Positions 61,334-64,000 of a stretch of DNA of 64,000 bases are shown here, piece by piece. A program made the translations under genes and the position numbers. The notes under the pieces were generated by a model, which saw nothing but the letters and a program-made list of their open reading frames with translations, did no database searches and was not told where the DNA came from. Each line of letters opens with the position of its first letter. Position 1 is the first letter of the stretch. This DNA is from Lacticaseibacillus paracasei subsp. paracasei. GTDB taxonomy: Bacteria > Bacillota > Bacilli > Lactobacillales > Lactobacillaceae. The stretch lies in NCBI RefSeq assembly GCF_000829035.1, contig NZ_AP012541.1, positions 2,604,001 through 2,668,000 of the forward strand, written 5' to 3'.

Positions 61334-62675
61334 AAAGTTACCTCGCGAAAAAGTCTTTCGCGATCCAGTTCATAATTATGTCCATGTGCAACATCGCGTC
61401 ATTCTGGACCTGATTAATACCCCAGAATTTCAGCGATTACGCCGCATTAAACAGCTCGGCGTTTCTGATTATGTTTTTCAAGGCGCCGAACATACTAGGT
61501 TTGCCCATTCACTTGGTGTTTATGAAATTGCCCGTGAAATGTGTGACAACTTTGTCAACAACTATCCGACACAAACACCTGGCGATGGCCTATGGGATGA
61601 CGCCGAACGGCCAGTCGTGTTATGTGCCGCCTTGCTGCACGATATCGGCCATGGTGCCTATTCGCATACATTTGAGCACATTTTCGACACCGATCACGAG
61701 GCGATTACGCGAGCAATTCTCACGGATCCGCATACGAACGTGAACAAAATTCTGCGTGGTGTCGGTCCGGAATTTCCTGAGATGGTCGCATCGGTTATCA
61801 ACCACACCTATCCGAATCCGCAAGTCGTGCAAATGATCTCCAGTCAGATTGATGCTGATCGGATGGATTATTTGTTGCACGATGCTTATTACACCGGCAC
61901 GAAGTATGGTCTCTTCGACCTTTCGCGAATTCTGCGAGTCATGCGACCATACTCGGATGGCATCGCTTATGAAGCCAACGGCATGCATGCGGTCGAGGAT
62001 TATGTTGTCAGTCGGTTTCAGATGTACCAGCAGGTTTATTTCCACCCTGTGTCTCGTGGCATGGAAGTCATTCTTTTCCATCTGCTAAAACGTGCCAAAT
62101 TCCTGTATGAGTCCGGTCAGTTTGAATCTGGCTTTTCGCCGCGGCTACTCGTGCCATTTTTTGAACAAACTTTTAACCTCACCGACTATTTGAAACTCGA
62201 CGATGGCGTGTTAAACACTTACTTCACTTACTGGCTAGATTATCCAGACAGTATCTTAAGCGATTTTGCTGATCGCTTCTTGAACCGCCGACCACTGAAG
62301 TCTGTGACCTTTACTGACCAAACAGCCTATCTCTTGCCACGCTTAAGGGATTTGGTAGCATCAGCCGGCTTTGACCCGCACTACTACACAGCGGAAAATG
62401 ATAGTTTTGACTTACCATATGACCAATACGACCCAGCTTCCGCAAATCCAAAAACGCAAATCGAGATCATGCAAAAAGATGGGACGCTTGAGGAGCTCTC
62501 CACCCTATCACCGTTAGTCGCGGCACTTAGCGGTCGGGCAACCGGTGACAAACGGTTCTACTTTCCAAAAGAAATGCTAGCCACGCAAGACAGTAACCTG
62601 TTTTCGCCAATTTATGAAAAGTTCCAGCATTATCTGCTGAATGGCGGTCTCATTGATCCACACTTTAACGATTGA
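61320..62675 (+). CDS. HD-domain phosphohydrolase (YwfO/SAMHD1-like)
   Basis: A 451-residue protein with an N-terminal HD domain: KVFRDPVHNYVHV, HTRFAHSLGVYEIAREM (first His), LLHDIGHGAYSHTFEH (HD and following His) and DADRMDYLLHDAYY (final Asp), all metal ligands in place. Family members are dNTP triphosphohydrolases; the physiological role in Firmicutes is not settled. Start at ATG 61320 or 61323, GGGAGA just upstream and within the lipL-like stop region, so the pair is coupled. Confidence 0.88.
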   Translation: MMLFEKLPREKVFRDPVHNYVHVQHRVILDLINTPEFQRLRRIKQLGVSDYVFQGAEHTRFAHSLGVYEIAREMCDNFVNNYPTQTPGDGLWDDAERPVVLCAALLHDIGHGAYSHTFEHIFDTDHEAITRAILTDPHTNVNKILRGVGPEFPEMVASVINHTYPNPQVVQMISSQIDADRMDYLLHDAYYTGTKYGLFDLSRILRVMRPYSDGIAYEANGMHAVEDYVVSRFQMYQQVYFHPVSRGMEVILFHLLKRAKFLYESGQFESGFSPRLLVPFFEQTFNLTDYLKLDDGVLNTYFTYWLDYPDSILSDFADRFLNRRPLKSVTFTDQTAYLLPRLRDLVASAGFDPHYYTAENDSFDLPYDQYDPASANPKTQIEIMQKDGTLEELSTLSPLVAALSGRATGDKRFYFPKEMLATQDSNLFSPIYEKFQHYLLNGGLIDPHFND

Positions 62676-62683
62676 TGACTGCC

Positions 62684-63136
62684 TTATCGCTTAGGTTGAT
62701 TGGCTAGCCATTTGGCAACTGCCCAACGGTGGGTCGGTCGTTTCAGCTCAGCGAGGGCTAGGTCAATCGGCATTAACATCAAGGTATTAAAAGTTTCCAG
62801 CGGATCTTGTACAAACGCCAATTGATCACAAGCAAAAAAAGTTGCCGGATGATAGTAAGCTGTTTGACGGTGATGAGAGTAAAAATATTCAGATGACTTG
62901 CCCAACTTTTGGGTGACATGAACGGTTGCGCCAAATTCTTCTAACAGTTCGCGTGCCAACGTGACTTCTGGCGTTTCGCCTTCCTCGACGCCGCCGCCCG
63001 GCAAGAATAAGGCGTGGTTGGGCGCCTGCAGAATCAGCAACCGAGCGCCACTATGATCCGGTATGACGCCATATGCGCCAATCCGGGTATGATAATCTAA
63101 CTTTGGATCTTTTCGGCCAAACACAGGATCGATCAT
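62684..63136 (-). CDS. Nudix hydrolase
   Basis: A 150-residue enzyme with a complete Nudix box: GGGVEEGETPEVTLAREL then LEEFGA (about 46-70), matching GX5EX7REUXEEXGU. The substrate (a nucleoside diphosphate derivative of some kind) cannot be told. ATG 63136 follows GGAGGTAATCAAC. Convergent with the HD gene, eight bases apart. Confidence 0.88.
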   Translation of the reverse strand: MIDPVFGRKDPKLDYHTRIGAYGVIPDHSGARLLILQAPNHALFLPGGGVEEGETPEVTLARELLEEFGATVHVTQKLGKSSEYFYSHHRQTAYYHPATFFACDQLAFVQDPLETFNTLMLMPIDLALAELKRPTHRWAVAKWLANQPKR

Positions 63137-63207
63137 GTTGATTACCTCCGCTTTTAATCACATTATACCCTAATCATTTTTTAACCTCTACACAAGGAGA
63201 CTTTCCA

Positions 63208-64000
63208 ATGTCAGCTCAGGAACTTTTTATTATTTTTGCGATACCGATCGTATTAGGTGTCATCTTCGCTTTTAGTTTCACCGTGGAGCCGCGACGGTTG
63301 ATTAATGGTGTCTTGTTTAATTTTTTCGCGGTCACGTTTCTTGTGGCGTTAGCGATTGCCATTTTAAGGTCAGGCAATTTGTTGCTAATATCGGTCACCG
63401 GCGTATTGTTCCTGATCATTATTTTGATCGTTGCCTTGCTCTTTGCGTTGCATTTATTCTGGTTGTTGTGGAATGCCATTCTGGTTTGGCGGCGTGAAGG
63501 TCATTCATTGAGCAATATGCTGACTTTATATATTGCAATTGGTTTGTTGCTGATCGAAATTGCTGCTTCTTTTGGTCGCCGGTTCATTCCTGATCCGTTG
63601 TACTTCTCTCTTGCAATCTTTTTTGGTCTCGGCGGCTTTTATGTGCTCTTAACGTTGTATAATTTTCTTACAGTTTTGATTCTGTATAACTTTCGTCCGC
63701 AACCGCACAATCGTACATTTCTCATTGTGCTGGGCGCCGGTTTGTTACATGGCGACCAAGTTTCACCGTTGCTAGCGAGCCGAATCGATGCTGCGATCAA
63801 GTTCTATCGCAAACAAATCAAAAAGGGCCGACCAGCGCCGCGAATTATTTTTTCTGGCGGTAAGGGGAGCGATGAGGCCATCTCAGAAGCGATGGCCATG
63901 CAACGATACGCTTTAGGAAAAGGCATCGCTGAAGGTGACACGCTTCTTGAGGATCAGTCAACCACCACATTGGAAAATATGCAATTTTCCAAACGTCTCA
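63208..64000 (+). CDS. DUF218 (YdcF/SanA-like) membrane protein, 5' part
   Basis: The frame is open from ATG 63208 (AAGGAGACTTTCCA upstream) to the window edge, 264 codons. Five or six hydrophobic helices occupy about 1-165 (LFIIFAIPIVLGVIFAF ... YVLLTLYNFLTVLILYNF), followed by the DUF218 domain start (FLIVLGAGLLHGDQVSPLLASR and RIIFSGGKGSDEAISEAMAM). DUF218 proteins have been linked to envelope or vancomycin-related traits in E. coli; here the function is unknown. It is cut off at 64000 within STTTLENMQFSKRL. Confidence 0.85.
   Translation, partial: MSAQELFIIFAIPIVLGVIFAFSFTVEPRRLINGVLFNFFAVTFLVALAIAILRSGNLLLISVTGVLFLIIILIVALLFALHLFWLLWNAILVWRREGHSLSNMLTLYIAIGLLLIEIAASFGRRFIPDPLYFSLAIFFGLGGFYVLLTLYNFLTVLILYNFRPQPHNRTFLIVLGAGLLHGDQVSPLLASRIDAAIKFYRKQIKKGRPAPRIIFSGGKGSDEAISEAMAMQRYALGKGIAEGDTLLEDQSTTTLENMQFSKRL

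Overview
The window is chromosomal DNA of a Lactobacillales bacterium, almost certainly of the Lacticaseibacillus casei/paracasei group. The reasons are an FBP-regulated-type L-lactate dehydrogenase of 326 codons that reads as the L. casei enzyme from memory, a low-to-moderate GC composition, Firmicutes gene order (tilS-hpt-ftsH-hslO-dusB-lysS, ctsR-clpC, acpS-alr-toxin/antitoxin, rpoE/pyrG/murA/rpmE2), frequent TTG/GTG starts behind strong Shine-Dalgarno sites, and csc-type WxL surface-protein genes. Most genes lie on the minus strand. No database search was possible; identities rest on motifs and remembered families.

Layout. 1-3.7 kb: 5' end of rpoB with its promoter and a hairpin in the leader, then ctsR-clpC with a CtsR operator. 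3.75-10.1 kb: a complete rRNA operon on the minus strand (tandem promoters, 16S, tRNA-Ile, tRNA-Ala, 23S, 5S, then Val-Lys-Leu-Gly-Leu-Arg-Gly-Pro tRNAs and a terminator). 10.2-13.8 kb: lysS, dusB, hslO. 13.9-20.4 kb: a decayed WxL cell-surface cluster sitting between hslO and ftsH: an intact WxL protein, a 51-codon membrane peptide gene, an intact DUF916/DUF3324 protein, a second DUF916/DUF3324 gene broken by a homopolymer frameshift, and a lectin-like/MucBP/WxL gene cut by an IS30-family element with loss of adjacent sequence. 20.5-32 kb: ftsH, hpt, tilS, S1-domain protein, divIC, rqcP, flippase, mfd, pth. 32.8-37.7 kb (plus strand): ldh, two YkuD L,D-transpeptidases, and between them a CBS-domain gene with an in-frame stop. 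37.8-44 kb: gltB-gltD glutamate synthase. 44.1-51.3 kb: queT-like gene, toxin/antitoxin pair, alr, acpS, cshA, murF and an unrecognised gene. 51.7-64 kb: several small uncharacterised genes, rpmE2, a MurA with Asp in place of the usual catalytic Cys, pyrG with a CTP-sensing attenuator leader, a TMEM175-like channel, rpoE, a DUF1934 protein, lipL-like gene, an HD phosphohydrolase, a Nudix enzyme and the start of a DUF218 membrane protein.

The most striking feature is a family of about 120-bp intergenic palindromes present in at least ten full copies and several fragments across the window. Conserved blocks are shared by all copies, while three other stem segments differ from copy to copy yet stay complementary within each copy. 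When read in one orientation, mismatches in the well-preserved copies are largely G-U wobbles. That pattern points to a structured RNA or DNA hairpin under selection, or to a mobile palindrome with arm correction. Copies lie inside the rRNA operon (next to the 23S 3' end), between gltB and gltD, after ldh, and as a three-unit tandem array at 51.3-51.7 kb.

Several surface or signalling genes are broken (lectin-WxL gene, one DUF916 gene, the CBS gene), which suggests ongoing loss of surface functions in this strain, for instance by adaptation to a rich environment; that last point is inference.
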